DNA of 64,000 nucleotides, from contig NZ_LRAC01000100.1 in assembly GCF_001517085.1 (NCBI RefSeq), positions 1 to 64,000 on the forward strand, read 5' to 3'. Below, piece after piece: positions 24,812 to 33,318 of this stretch. A program made the translations under genes and the position numbers. The notes under the pieces are model-generated. The model saw only the letters and a program-made list of their open reading frames with translations, was not told the DNA's origin and made no database searches. Within the stretch, counting starts at the first letter, position 1. Every line of letters begins with the position of its first letter. This stretch comes from Paenibacillus sp. DMB5 (GTDB taxonomy: Bacteria; Bacillota; Bacilli; Paenibacillales; Paenibacillaceae).

Positions 24812-25249
24812 ATGAATAACAATGAGCTGGAGCAGACTATCCTCAAGGCGCTGGATGACAACAAGTTCGGGTCCTTCGGCACGATCGAAGCCGGCAACAA
24901 ACCAAAGGTGCGTTATATGGCGGTATTTCATGACGGACTGAATATTTATCTGGCTACCAATCGCAAAACGCATAAGGTAGAAGAGCTGCAGGAGAACCCG
25001 AATGCTTTTCTGCTGCTTGGATACGAACAGGGCGGCGGCAGGGATGTGCTGGAGATTGAAGCCAGAGCTTCCGTCACCAAGGATGACAGCCTGCGCTCCA
25101 AGGTCTGGAACAAGTCGCTGGAGGAGTGGTTCAAGGGACCGGATGATCCTGATTATGTTATCCTGGAGCTTACGCCTACACGCATTGAGTATATGGGCAA
25201 AAACAAAGAGCATGGCGTCTGGCAGCCTGGTGCTACTGCAGGGAAATAA
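24812..25249 (+). CDS. Pyridoxamine-5-phosphate-oxidase-like flavin protein
   Basis: 145 residues, split-barrel PNPOx-like fold of the general-stress FMN/F420-binding type: LDDNKFGSFGTIEAGNKPKV, DGLNIYLATNRKTHKVEELQ and NPNAFLLLGYEQ. Such small proteins bind FMN or related cofactors and are often stress-induced. Stand-alone gene with a good ribosome site (AAAGGAG) and its own terminator. The substrate is unknown. Confidence 0.85.
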   Translation: MNNNELEQTILKALDDNKFGSFGTIEAGNKPKVRYMAVFHDGLNIYLATNRKTHKVEELQENPNAFLLLGYEQGGGRDVLEIEARASVTKDDSLRSKVWNKSLEEWFKGPDDPDYVILELTPTRIEYMGKNKEHGVWQPGATAGK

Positions 25250-25297
25250 CAGGTTTCCTGGAAGCGTATCAGACAGAGCAGCCGGCATACAATACAG

Positions 25298-25335
25298 CCA
25301 CCCGCGGACTCCAGTCCCGCAGGTGGCTTTTTAGG
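25298..25335 (+). terminator. Terminator of the PNPOx-like gene
   Basis: AGCCACC-GCGG, loop, CCGC-GGTGGCTTTTTA, about 50 bases after the stop codon. Confidence 0.9.
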
Positions 25336-25478
25336 ATGCGCCGGAGGCCAGGATCTGACCCTAACCTGCAAAAAAAGGTTAAAGCCGTCATTTTGCATCA
25401 CAGCGTGGCTAAAAATTGGCAGATCATGATATAATGGCTACACTTAAGGTTCGACATTTGATGCGAGGGAGGATGTCT

Positions 25479-26516
25479 ATGAACTGTAGGGACTGCTCTG
25501 CGATAGAGCCGGTGGAGGATGAGGGGGAAATCCGGTTTCGGCCGTGTACCTTTGTGTTTGCCTCTGCATTGAGAGCTTCAGGAGTGGAGTTCACAGCGGT
25601 GAAGAATACGGGGGAGATTCCGTACGCTTCCAGAGAAGCGCTCTTTGAGCTGCTGGAGCTGCTGACCATATTGCAGAAACAAGCGGATACTCATCTGAAG
25701 CTGTGCATCAGCGGCAAGTCAGGCAGCCTGACAGCAGAGCGCTGGGTCTCCTTGGAGCAGCTAGAAATAAGATTCGCCAACGACAATCTGATTTCCATCA
25801 TTTCCAATCATGACTTTACCAGCCACATGCAGCCTATTGTGAATTTTACCGAGGAAATTGTGGGCTTTGAGCTGCTGCTGCGGCCGTTGCCCGAGGGAAG
25901 TGCTTTTCAGCCCTATGAGCTGTTTGAAATCGCCCGGCAGACCGGGTTTCATTCTTTTCTGGACCGTGCTGCGCGCATTTCGGCCATTGAGACCAGTGCG
26001 AGGCTGCTGCCCAAGGGCATTAAGCGTTTCGTTAATTTTTTGCCATCCTCCATTTATAATCCGAATTTTTGCCTTACCCACACCTTTGAGGCCATCGAAC
26101 GATTGGATCAGGACCCGGAGGACTTTGTGTTCGAGGTAGTGGAGACGGAGAAAATCAGTAACATGGAGCACCTGCAGGCGATTTTTACGGAGTACCGCAG
26201 ACAAGGGATGCGGGTCGCGCTGGATGATGTCGGCGCAGGGTATTCGACCGTGGAGGTCATGTCCAGCCTCAAGCCGGATTATGTGAAGATTGACCGGAAT
26301 CTGATCAGCTATTGCGATCAGGATAACCTCAAGCAGAGCACAATCAAGGATATAATCAGCCGGGCCGGATCCTTTGGAGCCAGTGTGCTGGCCGAGGGCA
26401 TCGAGCGGCGGGAAGAATTCCAGTACTGCCGGGAGATCGGCATCGAGCTTGCCCAGGGCTATCTTTTCGGCAAGCCGGAGGACAAGCCGCCGGCACATTT
26501 CGGATTTAGCGCATAA
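25479..26516 (+). CDS. EAL-domain c-di-GMP phosphodiesterase
   Basis: 345 residues from ATG 25479, six bases after GGGAGG. Residues 1-110 are an uncharacterised N-terminal domain beginning MNCRDCSAIEP with a CxxC. The EAL domain (about 120-340) has GFELLLRP where EALLR is usual (glutamate kept), then FVNFLPSS, FEVVETEKI, LDDVGAGYST, DYVKIDRNLI, LAEGIERREE and QGYLFGKP. The metal-binding and catalytic residues all appear present, so it should hydrolyse c-di-GMP. No membrane helix. It could lower the c-di-GMP pool read by the riboswitch upstream of sinI. Confidence 0.93.
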   Translation: MNCRDCSAIEPVEDEGEIRFRPCTFVFASALRASGVEFTAVKNTGEIPYASREALFELLELLTILQKQADTHLKLCISGKSGSLTAERWVSLEQLEIRFANDNLISIISNHDFTSHMQPIVNFTEEIVGFELLLRPLPEGSAFQPYELFEIARQTGFHSFLDRAARISAIETSARLLPKGIKRFVNFLPSSIYNPNFCLTHTFEAIERLDQDPEDFVFEVVETEKISNMEHLQAIFTEYRRQGMRVALDDVGAGYSTVEVMSSLKPDYVKIDRNLISYCDQDNLKQSTIKDIISRAGSFGASVLAEGIERREEFQYCREIGIELAQGYLFGKPEDKPPAHFGFSA

Positions 26517-26611
26517 CGTATGAAGTACATATTCCCCGGAGCGAACGCGGTTTATCCGCCGCCCCGGGGATTATTTGCGAACGAGACAAATTCAGAAAAA
26601 ATGGAGGGGCT

Positions 26612-27286
26612 ATGAGTATTACATTGCTGTATGTGGAAGATGACCGGGAGATCGGGAGCGCGGTTTCGGCAGATTTGCGGGAAAGAAAATATGCAGTCCG
26701 CTGGCAGCAGAGCGGCGAGGGTGCCGTTGAGGCCGCAGCAGGCTGCCAGCTGGCCATTCTGGATGTCATGCTGCCGGGGCTTGACGGCTTCACCGTCGGA
26801 CAGCGGCTGAAGCGGGCCTATCCGGATATGCCGGTTCTGATGTTATCCGCCCGTACCTCCATAGATGACAAGCTGCAGGGGCTGGAGTTCGCGGATGATT
26901 ATTTGACGAAGCCGTTTCATCCCGACGAACTTGCAGCCAGGATTGAAGTGCTGCTGAGACGAACCGGTGCTGCCGAGCCTGCACCGCTAGTTCTTAAACA
27001 TCTTGTTGTGTATGAGGGCAACAACGTGATTCAGGAAGCGGCAACCGGCCGTGAGATTCTGCTTACCGGCAAGCAGTTTCAGATCTTTACCTATATGCTG
27101 CGCCATCTCGGGCAGATCCTGACCAAGGAACAGATTTATGAAGCCGTCTGGGGCGAGGCCTATATTGAAGGCGATAAGACATTGATGGTGCATATCCGCT
27201 ATCTGCGCGAGAAGCTGGAGCTTGATCCGGCTGCTCCGGAGATAATTGAGACCGTCCGGGGGATCGGCTATAGGGTGCGGGCATGA
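26612..27286 (+). CDS. OmpR-family response regulator
   Basis: 224 residues. Receiver with acidic pocket VEDDRE, phospho-acceptor Asp50 in LAILDVMLPG and conserved Lys in YLTKPF; C-terminal winged helix with LTGKQFQIFTYMLRHLGQIL and VHIRYLREKLE...RGIGYRVRA. The next gene, a histidine kinase, overlaps by four bases. Together they most likely control the ABC transporter directly downstream; an 11-bp direct repeat typical of OmpR-family sites precedes it. Confidence 0.96.
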   Translation: MSITLLYVEDDREIGSAVSADLRERKYAVRWQQSGEGAVEAAAGCQLAILDVMLPGLDGFTVGQRLKRAYPDMPVLMLSARTSIDDKLQGLEFADDYLTKPFHPDELAARIEVLLRRTGAAEPAPLVLKHLVVYEGNNVIQEAATGREILLTGKQFQIFTYMLRHLGQILTKEQIYEAVWGEAYIEGDKTLMVHIRYLREKLELDPAAPEIIETVRGIGYRVRA

Positions 27287-28719
27287 GCGGGCGGAGGAGC
27301 CTGCGCGGGCGCCAGCAGTCGCTGCTGTCCCGTTATCTGCTGATTATTGTTGCAGCACTGCTGTTTATCCCGGTTGGCATTCCGCTGACCTTTGCAGGTT
27401 ATAATCTGTTTAATCTTCAGACTGCCGAAAAACCTCCGGAGGAATATAAGCTGTATTCCAACATCACCTTACTTGAGGAGCAGTGGCATCAGGAGGCATT
27501 GGGCCTGTCCGGGCAGACTCCTGATGCGATCGACCGCAGGCTGGAGGAGCTGAGCGGCAGCTATCCGCTGGCCGCCATGTTCTGGGTGGACGGGGAAGGG
27601 CAGACGCGGCAGCTTCATACACCGGAGGATCCGCAGCTTTGGGGGCAGCTTGAAACGGACAGGATACCTGCGCAGTGGAGTGCACCAGAGGCGATTGCCT
27701 TCATGAAGGATGCGGCCAGGCAGGACCCGCTGGCCATTGTCGCATTCATAGGCGACCGCACAGATGCCGGTGAAGGCTTCCTGGTTATGCAGATACCGGA
27801 GAAGATTACCGAGGCCTACCGTTTCCAGAGCCTGGGCTCCTGGTATATTCTCGTACTGCTGATCTTTTTTGCCCTGTTTGTTGCGGTATCCTGGCTGTTC
27901 TTCACCGGAATCCGCAGGCGCCTGCTGAGGCTGCAGACAGCCATGAGCTTCACCGGGGGCGCCGGCATTCCTGAACCTATCGCACCCGGCAAGGCGGATG
28001 AAATCGGCCGTCTGGAAGAGGCGTTCAATCGTATGGTTGCAGAGCTGACCATGAGCCGCCGGCGGGAGGCAGAGGAGGAAGGGCTGCGCAAGCGGCTGGT
28101 CGCCGACCTGTCACATGATCTGCGGACTCCGCTGACCGTAATACGCAGCCATCTCCATGTGCTGGGCAAGGAAGGCTTGTCCCGGCGCGGGCAGGAGTCC
28201 ATTCTGCTAATGGACGAACGGATTGAAAGCCTCAGCGGCCTCATTGATAATCTGCTGTCTTACAACCTGCTCAGCAGCGGCCGGGTGACTCTGAATCCTG
28301 AGCGCAAGGATGTGCTGCGGATATTACGGGAAAGTGCAGCTGCCTGGTATCCCCTGTGGGAAAAGGAAGGATTCGAGGTGGACATCAGCCTGGAGGGGGA
28401 ACCCTTATACTGGATTATCGACGAGAGCTGGTTCCGGCGGATTCTCGATAATCTGTTTCAGAACATTGTCCGCCACGCGCGCAGCGGAAAATACGTCGGC
28501 GTGCAGCTGGTTACTCGGGAAGATGGGCGTGCGGTCGTCATCTCCGACCGCGGACAGGGGATGGACAGCGCTCCGGAAGCAGCAGGAGCGGGACTTGGCC
28601 TGTCCATTGTTGATCTGCTGCTAACCCGGATGGAGCTTGCCCGGGAGACCTACAGCTCCCCGCAGGGGACATCCATTGAAATTTTTCAGCTGCGGACGCA
28701 GAATTTAAACAAAATTTAA
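27283..28719 (+). CDS. Sensor histidine kinase
   Basis: 478 residues. Two membrane helices (about 16-40 and 187-208) flank an extracytoplasmic sensor of about 145 residues; then HAMP, the H-box DLSHDLRTPLTVIRSHL (His about 276), N-box DNLFQNIVRHARSG, and G-boxes DRGQGMD and GAGLGLSIVDLLL. The large sensor loop differs from the short-loop intramembrane BceS kinases. It is coupled to the response regulator by an ATGA overlap and adjoins a LanFEG-like exporter, so peptide antibiotic or envelope-stress sensing is likely. Confidence 0.95.
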   Translation: MSGRRSLRGRQQSLLSRYLLIIVAALLFIPVGIPLTFAGYNLFNLQTAEKPPEEYKLYSNITLLEEQWHQEALGLSGQTPDAIDRRLEELSGSYPLAAMFWVDGEGQTRQLHTPEDPQLWGQLETDRIPAQWSAPEAIAFMKDAARQDPLAIVAFIGDRTDAGEGFLVMQIPEKITEAYRFQSLGSWYILVLLIFFALFVAVSWLFFTGIRRRLLRLQTAMSFTGGAGIPEPIAPGKADEIGRLEEAFNRMVAELTMSRRREAEEEGLRKRLVADLSHDLRTPLTVIRSHLHVLGKEGLSRRGQESILLMDERIESLSGLIDNLLSYNLLSSGRVTLNPERKDVLRILRESAAAWYPLWEKEGFEVDISLEGEPLYWIIDESWFRRILDNLFQNIVRHARSGKYVGVQLVTREDGRAVVISDRGQGMDSAPEAAGAGLGLSIVDLLLTRMELARETYSSPQGTSIEIFQLRTQNLNKI

Positions 28720-28721
28720 AC
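28702..28721 (+). promoter_or_regulatory. Direct-repeat operator ahead of the ABC transporter genes
   Basis: AATTTAAAC occurs twice, at 28702-28710 and 28713-28721, a period of 11 bp (one helical turn). OmpR-family dimers bind such repeats. The second copy overlaps a -35-like TTTAAA, followed 17 bases later by TTTAAC as a weak -10. The kinase stop codon lies inside the repeat. Confidence 0.65.
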
Positions 28722-28780
28722 TTGCTGCGGCCGCTGCTTTAACCTCGGGGCGTTATGCTGGATACCGAGGTGAACGACTA

Positions 28781-29692
28781 ATGAAATCAACGGTAATCAA
28801 AACGACAGGTTTAAGAAAGGTGTACCGCGGCCGGGCTGCGGTCGAGCATCTGGAGCTGAATATCGGCCGGGGGGAAATCTACGGCTTCCTCGGACCGAAT
28901 GGAGCGGGCAAAACGACAACCATCCGCATGCTGCTGGGCCTGATCAAGCCTACCTCCGGACGGATTGAAATCTTCGGACAGGAGCTGCATAAGCATAGGC
29001 TGCAGATTCTGCGCAAGGTGGGCTCGCTTGTGGAGTCGCCGTCATACTACGGGCATCTGAATGCAGTGGACAATCTGGAGGCGATCCGCCGGATTCTGGA
29101 TGCTCCCAAGTCCCGGATTGCGGAGGTGCTTGATATTGTCTCTCTGACCGGTGAAGAGAAACGTCCGGTTAAGGGGTTCTCGCTGGGCATGAAGCAGCGT
29201 CTGGGGATTGCTGCCGCTCTGCTGGGCAGCCCTGAGCTGCTGATTCTGGATGAGCCGACGAATGGGCTTGATCCTTCCGGCATACAGGAGATCCGCTCGC
29301 TGATCAAGAGATTGCCGGCAGAGCACGGGATTACAGTGCTCGTCTCAAGCCATCTGCTCAGCGAGATCGAGCAAATGGCCGATACCGTGGGTATTATCCG
29401 CCAAGGCAAGATGGTCTATCAGGATACGATTGCCCATCTGCAGGAGCAGGCCGCAGGCGATCTCAGGCTTGCGGTATCCGAGCCGGAGGCTGCCCTGGAA
29501 CTAGCCAAGCGGCGGGGCTGCGGCGGCTCGCTGCAGGAGAGCCGGGTTATTCTGCCCCGCATGAGTGATGCCCGGGTGGCACTGCTGATCAAGGAGCTGG
29601 TAGAGAACGGGCATGCGGTCTACCGGGTCGAGGAACGCCGGCAGTCCCTGGAACAATTCTTCCTGCAGGTTGTTGAGGGAGGAGTGTCATGA
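28781..29692 (+). CDS. ABC transporter ATPase (LanF/BcrA type)
   Basis: 303 residues. Walker A GPNGAGKTT, Q-loop SLVESPSYYGHL, signature FSLGMKQRLG, Walker B LLILDEPTNGLDP, switch VLVSSHLLSE. The C-terminal 80 residues are the extension found in BcrA/LanF self-protection ATPases. ATGA overlap with the first permease. Sequence order ATPase-permease-permease fits LanFEG, which expels lantibiotics from the membrane; bacitracin-type export is the alternative. Confidence 0.93.
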   Translation: MKSTVIKTTGLRKVYRGRAAVEHLELNIGRGEIYGFLGPNGAGKTTTIRMLLGLIKPTSGRIEIFGQELHKHRLQILRKVGSLVESPSYYGHLNAVDNLEAIRRILDAPKSRIAEVLDIVSLTGEEKRPVKGFSLGMKQRLGIAAALLGSPELLILDEPTNGLDPSGIQEIRSLIKRLPAEHGITVLVSSHLLSEIEQMADTVGIIRQGKMVYQDTIAHLQEQAAGDLRLAVSEPEAALELAKRRGCGGSLQESRVILPRMSDARVALLIKELVENGHAVYRVEERRQSLEQFFLQVVEGGVS

Positions 29693-30405
29693 TGTGGCGG
29701 GCGCTGTCGGCAGACTGGCTCAAAATACGCGGCAAAGGCCTGTGGTTCCTTGTTTTTCTTGGACCGCTAGGTCTTACTGCGATGCAGGGGCTGAATTTTG
29801 GCATCCGTTACGATTATCTGAAAGAGCAGTACCAGGCCGATCTATGGGGCGGACTGCTCAGCAATGTTGCCGGCTTCGTACCGATCGCCCTCTATCTGGG
29901 CGGTACGCTGATCTGCTCCCTGATCGCGAATGTGGAGCATCAGATGAGCTCGTGGAAACAGCTGCTGGCCCTTCCGGTTTCACGCACCTCCGTATTTATG
30001 GCCAAGCTGCTGCTCTGCCTGCTGCTGCTGGTCTGCTCCTGTCTGCTGCTGTCCGCCGGGACTCTGGGCCTGGGGCTGATCCTTGGCTTCGGCTCCCAGC
30101 CCGTACCGTATGCCGATATCCTGCGGCTTGGCTTTGCTTCTTATGCCGGTGCGCTGCCGGTCATTGCACTGCAACTGTGGCTCTCCCTTTCCAGCCGCAA
30201 TCAGACCTTTCCCGTAGCTGTCGGGATTACGCTGTCGCTGCTCAGCATCTTCTCCATGTATCTGTCCGAATGGATGCCGCTGACCTGGCCTGCCCTTGCC
30301 TGGGAGGCCGATTCACCGTGGCTGTTCATCACGTCTGGCCTGCTGCTTGGCCTGCTGATGATCCTGCCCGGAGCTATTCATTTCGCGCGAAAGGATGTGG
30401 ACTAA
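29689..30405 (+). CDS. ABC-2 permease, LanE/MutE type
   Basis: 238 residues, six hydrophobic helices. It opens MMWRALSADWLKIRGKGLWF with an amphipathic helix, as in lantibiotic-immunity permeases, and contains SSWKQLLALPVSRTSVFMAK, the conserved coupling loop. It starts inside the end of the ATPase gene. Probably forms a heterodimer with the permease encoded next. Confidence 0.9.
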   Translation: MMWRALSADWLKIRGKGLWFLVFLGPLGLTAMQGLNFGIRYDYLKEQYQADLWGGLLSNVAGFVPIALYLGGTLICSLIANVEHQMSSWKQLLALPVSRTSVFMAKLLLCLLLLVCSCLLLSAGTLGLGLILGFGSQPVPYADILRLGFASYAGALPVIALQLWLSLSSRNQTFPVAVGITLSLLSIFSMYLSEWMPLTWPALAWEADSPWLFITSGLLLGLLMILPGAIHFARKDVD

Positions 30406-30406
30406 G

Positions 30407-31147
30407 ATGCGGAGGTTCTGGAGAATTCTCTCGGCGGAGAGAATGAAGCTGTCGAGGTCCTTTATCTGGCTGCTGGTAGTCATCAGCCCGGTCATAGCGT
30501 TGCCAGTGGGTGCGCTGGCCAATGTGCAGCAGGAGGGAGAGCTGTTATCCTGGCAGATACTGCTGAATGTCATGTCCCTGATTCATGCCTTATTGTTTCT
30601 TCCAGTGCTCACAGGACTCTTTGCGGCGCTCATCTGCCGCGCCGAACACAGCGACGGCGGCTGGAAGATGATGCTGTCGCTTCCTGTAACACGAACATCG
30701 GTATACCTTGCGAAGTTTACTGTTATTATGGCGCTGCTGGCCTGCGTCCAGCTGGCCTTTCTGGCGGCCCTGCTGGGCATGGGCCTGTACCGCGGGGCTG
30801 AGGGGCCTGTACCCTGGCCGCTGTTCCTCTCAAGCATAGCGGGCGGCTGGTTCGCCTGTCTGCCGCTTGCTGCGCTGCAGCTGAGTGTATCCCAGGGCTG
30901 GAGCAGCTTCGGCGCACCGCTGGCGCTCAATGTCAGCCTGACCATCCCCAATATGCTGATCGTCAACTCGGCTACGTATGGGCCTTATTATCCGTGGGCC
31001 CAGCCTCTGCTTGCCATGTCACCCTTCGGAGGAGACGAGTTCGGCGCATTTCATCTTCCGGCACAGACGCTGATGCTTGTAGTATCCGCCAGCCTGATTG
31101 TGTTCCTGGCTGCCGGTCTGCTGGCTTTCCGACGCAAGGCGGTATAG
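30407..31147 (+). CDS. ABC-2 permease, LanG/MutG type
   Basis: 246 residues from ATG 30407 behind AAAGGA, immediately after the upstream stop. It is paralogous to the preceding gene: MRRFWRILSAERMKLSRSFIW at the start and GGWKMMLSLPVTRTSVYLAK in the coupling loop. Six membrane segments. It completes the LanFEG-like transporter. No lantibiotic structural or modification gene is nearby, so this is probably resistance to a foreign peptide. Confidence 0.9.
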   Translation: MRRFWRILSAERMKLSRSFIWLLVVISPVIALPVGALANVQQEGELLSWQILLNVMSLIHALLFLPVLTGLFAALICRAEHSDGGWKMMLSLPVTRTSVYLAKFTVIMALLACVQLAFLAALLGMGLYRGAEGPVPWPLFLSSIAGGWFACLPLAALQLSVSQGWSSFGAPLALNVSLTIPNMLIVNSATYGPYYPWAQPLLAMSPFGGDEFGAFHLPAQTLMLVVSASLIVFLAAGLLAFRRKAV

Positions 31148-31334
31148 GACGGCTTAACCATAAAGCTTTGCTGAATGCACGCTGTTCCCTGATCTCTTAT
31201 CTCTGCCTTCTATTGTTTTACCTGTTGTCTGGTAACGCATCTGCCCTCCATTTATGCGTCACCCGCCAACTGTTACCGGCACCTGTGAATGGTCACCCGT
31301 ACCCTTCCCCGGCTATGCTCTGCGGTCAGCTCAA

Positions 31335-31363
31335 TGGACATTGTCCGAAGTTTTTTTTATAAT
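31335..31363 (+). promoter_or_regulatory. SigA promoter of the ArsR-family gene
   Basis: TGGACA (31335-31340), 17 bases, TATAAT (31358-31363). Very strong match. The remainder of 31148-31427 shows no gene. Confidence 0.8.
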
Positions 31364-31427
31364 TAATCGTAGAGAATCTTATTAATGACCGGTGCGACCG
31401 GGGAAGCTTAATTAGGAGGGCGGAAGC

Positions 31428-31793
31428 ATGGAGCCGGCAGCACTTGAAGAATGCGATAACACCTGCAGCGGTTCGGAGCTGGGGCCGGAGACCGCGGCGC
31501 TCATTCTGCCAGACCGGGGAACTACGGATAAAATGGCCGAGATGTTCAAGGCGCTGGGCGATCCGACAAGAGTGCGGATGATTTACGCTTTATCGCAGAG
31601 AGAGCTGTGCGTGCACGATCTGTCCACTATTCTTGATATGGGGCAGTCGGCGGTATCCCATCAGCTCCGCTACTTGCGGAATCTGCGGATTGTGAAGCGC
31701 CGCAAAGAAGGCAAAACCGTATATTATTCGCTGAACGACGCGCATGTTGAGCAGATTTTCCTGCAGACACATGAGCATATCCGGCACGAATAG
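31428..31793 (+). CDS. ArsR/SmtB-family zinc or cadmium sensor (CzrA-like)
   Basis: 121 residues. Winged helix with FKALGDPTRVRMIYALSQREL, VHDLSTILDMGQSAVSHQLR and YLRNLRIVKRRKEGKTVYYS. The last helix carries DAHVEQIFLQTHEHIRHE, the alpha-5 zinc site (Asp-x-His ... His-x2-His) of CzrA and SmtB. Such repressors leave DNA on binding Zn or Co. Matching operators lie upstream of the CDF exporter and the P-type ATPase next door; none was seen at its own promoter. Confidence 0.93.
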   Translation: MEPAALEECDNTCSGSELGPETAALILPDRGTTDKMAEMFKALGDPTRVRMIYALSQRELCVHDLSTILDMGQSAVSHQLRYLRNLRIVKRRKEGKTVYYSLNDAHVEQIFLQTHEHIRHE

Positions 31794-31808
31794 ATCAGGC
31801 ACACAAGA

Positions 31809-31849
31809 AACCGTCCATAGGGCCAGTAGCCCCGGGGACGGTTTTTTTT
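31809..31849 (+). terminator. Terminator of the arsR-type gene
   Basis: AACCGTCC, GC-rich loop, GGACGG followed by eight T. Confidence 0.92.
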
Positions 31850-31914
31850 GCAGCGTTTAAATATCAGGATGGCTGAAATATCATGTGTACGGCTGCTCCG
31901 GGCTTTGGCCGGGG

Positions 31915-33057
31915 TCACACCTTTAACTCACCGTGCGCTATAGCGGAATTCTCGACCTGCAGTGTAACGTGACGGATGCCAAAGTCCTGCTCTATAAGCC
32001 GGACGGCTTGCTGTAATATAGCCTGATGACTGGCGTTATCCCTGATCAGCAGGTGTCCGCTAAGCGCATCCAGGCCAGATGTGATGCTCCAGATATGGAG
32101 ATCATGGACATCCATCACGCCGTCGATGCCAAGGAGCGCTGCACTGACAGCTCCGGAGTCTACGGAAGGGGGAGCCCCCTCCATCAGAATGTGAAAGGCC
32201 TGCTTCACTACACCCCATGCGCTCCGCAGAATCAGCAGCGCCACAACCACACTGATGATCGGGTCAGCCAGGTACCAGGAGAACAGCGACATAACCAGCC
32301 CGGCCAGCAGTGCGCCGACAGAGCCGAGGGCATCACTGACGATATGCAGATAGGCGCTGCGGATGTTGATGTTATCATGGCCGCTGCTCTTGCGCAGCAG
32401 CGACCAGGCGCTTGCAAGGTTAGCCAAAAGACCAACGGCAGCGATGATCATCATGGTACCGCTGGCTACTTCAGGAGGGGAACCGAAGCGCTTGAACGCT
32501 TCCCACATAATAAAGCCGGCGATCACAAACAAAGTCACTCCGTTAAACAGGGCGGCCATGATTTCAAAGCGGTAAAACCCGTAGGTATTTTTGGCAGAGG
32601 CCGGTCTGACGGCAAATATCATGGCGACCAGGCTTAAAGCCAGTGAAGCCGTATCGCTGAGCATATGCCCGGAGTCTGAGAGCAGCGCCAGGCTGCCCGT
32701 GACCAGTCCCCCGAAGAATTCGAGCAGCATGATTCCGCCGGTAATAATCAAGGCAATCAGCAGACCCTTCCGGTCAGCCGGGGCATGGGAATGGCCATGT
32801 CCGTGAGCGTGGTCATGATCATGCCCCGTGTGGCTGTGTTTAAGAGCGTGCTTATTGTCTGTGCTGCCGTGTTGATGGGTCTTATCATGGTTTGGGTGGC
32901 CATGTCTGTGAGCGTGACCGTTGTCTATGTAGCCGTGTTGATGAGAGTGATTTTGGTTCATATCCTGGTGCTCTTCAGTGTGGTTATGCCCCGTGTGGTT
33001 TTTATGAAGCGATTGTTCATTAGCCTTATCGTTGCCTGAGCGGCGGTGCTGATTCAT
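31915..33057 (-). CDS. CDF-family zinc/cadmium exporter with His-rich N-terminus
   Basis: 380 residues from ATG 33057, seven bases after AAAGGAAGGGG. Residues 1 to about 105 are packed with His (repeats such as HQHGSTDNKHALKHSHTGHD), a metal-binding arm. Six membrane helices follow; site-A ligands appear as SDSGHMLSDT and HIVSDALGS (HxxxD pairs), as in CzcD/ZitB. It exchanges cytosolic Zn, Cd or Co for protons. A CzrA-type operator lies at 33081-33104 directly before the gene, and the putative sensor is its convergent neighbour. Confidence 0.95.
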   Translation of the reverse strand: MNQHRRSGNDKANEQSLHKNHTGHNHTEEHQDMNQNHSHQHGYIDNGHAHRHGHPNHDKTHQHGSTDNKHALKHSHTGHDHDHAHGHGHSHAPADRKGLLIALIITGGIMLLEFFGGLVTGSLALLSDSGHMLSDTASLALSLVAMIFAVRPASAKNTYGFYRFEIMAALFNGVTLFVIAGFIMWEAFKRFGSPPEVASGTMMIIAAVGLLANLASAWSLLRKSSGHDNINIRSAYLHIVSDALGSVGALLAGLVMSLFSWYLADPIISVVVALLILRSAWGVVKQAFHILMEGAPPSVDSGAVSAALLGIDGVMDVHDLHIWSITSGLDALSGHLLIRDNASHQAILQQAVRLIEQDFGIRHVTLQVENSAIAHGELKV

Positions 33058-33080
33058 AAATAAGCCCCTTCCTTTAAAAA

Positions 33081-33104
33081 ACATATGAATGATTGCTCAT
33101 ATGT
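33081..33104 (-). promoter_or_regulatory. CzrA/SmtB-type operator of the CDF exporter
   Basis: Inverted repeat ACATATGA, eight bases, TCATATGT: the 5-prime half matches the SmtB/CzrA 12-2-12 operator (TATATGAAcA... TTCATATA). It overlaps the leader just before the CDF ribosome site. Confidence 0.8.
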
Positions 33105-33226
33105 TAATATTATCCCTGCTGTGATAAAATTACAAGCGGCTATATCTTTTATTTTTATAATCCCGACAGCGAATAAACATTATCCTGTAGCATCTAAAAT
33201 AAAGGGCTAACTATGCAGTTTCTGCA

Positions 33227-33290
33227 TTGACACTGTAAGTTTTAGGAGAATATAATGTGTTTAAGTTAACATATGAACAAATACTCATAT
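33227..33290 (+). promoter_or_regulatory. Promoter and CzrA-type operator of the P-type ATPase
   Basis: Perfect TTGACA (33227-33232), 18 bases, perfect TATAAT (33251-33256). Immediately downstream, ATATGAACAAATACTCATAT (33271-33290) is an almost ideal CzrA/SmtB operator at the start of transcription. Strong promoter, held off by the sensor until Zn or Cd rises. Confidence 0.9.
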
Positions 33291-33318
33291 ATAGTTGGAT
33301 CTAAGGGAGATGAGTCAT

